Below, in pieces: positions 13,949-14,024 of a stretch of DNA of 14,024 bases. The stretch is from Prevotella sp. (lineage in GTDB: Bacteria > Bacteroidota > Bacteroidia > Bacteroidales > Bacteroidaceae): NCBI GenBank assembly GCA_021204735.1, contig JAJPYV010000343.1:1-14024 (forward strand), read 5' to 3'. The first letter of the stretch is position 1. The number at the start of each line of letters is the position of its first letter. Below the pieces are notes generated by a model. The model was not told where the DNA came from. It made no database searches and saw nothing but the letters and a program-made list of their open reading frames with translations. A program made the position numbers and the translations under genes.

Positions 13949-14024
13949 ATATAGTAGGTAATTAACGTTAAATAATATTAAGTTATCAGTGCTTAATAAA
14001 AACATATACCTTACAATATTTAAA

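Larger units (their letters stand above)
13727..14024 (-). promoter_or_regulatory. AT-rich upstream region of susC, no gene
   Basis: No coding region is supported here. The stretch is much richer in A+T than susC and contains the promoter candidate and inverted repeats listed separately. It also holds a 10-bp palindrome TTAACGTTAA (13962-13971), a direct repeat CATGATTT (13747-13754 and 13791-13798), and two GTTAATA copies (13729-13735, 13740-13746) next to the susC start. No tRNA or terminator is visible. The window ends before any divergent gene or regulator. Confidence 0.6.

Noticed and set aside
1..14024. CRISPR array, tRNA/rRNA genes, insertion sequence or defence system
   Set aside because: No regularly spaced repeats, tRNA-like cloverleaf, transposase or integrase motifs, target-site duplications or defence domains were found. 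The only helicase and nuclease are standard RecQ and RecJ.

Overview
The window looks like chromosomal DNA of a member of the Bacteroidales, probably Prevotella- or Bacteroides-like. The evidence is a SusC/SusD pair, lipoprotein signals with acidic residues just after the lipidated cysteine, promoter elements of the Bacteroidota type (TTTG about 20 bases before TAnnTTTG), few good Shine-Dalgarno sites, and Bacteroidota-type families such as DUF3822 and a RecQ with a late zinc site. The genus is inference. Seen directly are the reading frames, motifs and inverted repeats.

Layout. Bases 1-2203 (+ strand) hold a compact unit: a small DUF5053-like protein behind a near-perfect promoter, a single-pass membrane protein with a pilin-like layout, a DUF3822 protein, and the 16S rRNA methyltransferase rsmD. 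The first three genes overlap or nearly touch. Bases 2204-6100 (+ strand) hold recJ and recQ in tandem, with their own likely promoter at 2290-2321. They end at a perfect 15-bp-stem terminator that starts inside the recQ stop codon. RecJ (5'-3' ssDNA exonuclease) and RecQ (3'-5' helicase) act together in RecF-type recombination and fork repair.

From 6157 to 13726 the minus strand carries a three-gene outer-membrane glycan-uptake operon, read from right to left: susC (TonB-dependent transporter), susD (surface glycan-binding lipoprotein), and a surface lipoprotein with an Fn3-like domain followed by a right-handed beta-helix (DUF4957/DUF5123-like). The operon converges on recQ, and the shared terminator at 6056-6100 can work in both directions. 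No glycoside hydrolase, polysaccharide lyase or regulator lies in the window, so the three genes look like an uptake module whose enzymes and sensor are elsewhere. The beta-helix gene weakly suggests a pectin-like substrate. The 298 bases upstream of susC contain no gene but hold a perfect 16-bp palindrome and a 10-bp inverted repeat near a candidate promoter.

Most of the window is recognisable, ordinary Bacteroidota gene content. I see no clearly novel defence or mobile system. The points most worth a second look are the enzyme-free susCD/beta-helix triad and its operator-like palindromes, the matching 18-base start regions of susD and the third gene, the RecQ domain order, and the uncharacterised membrane-protein/DUF3822 pair.
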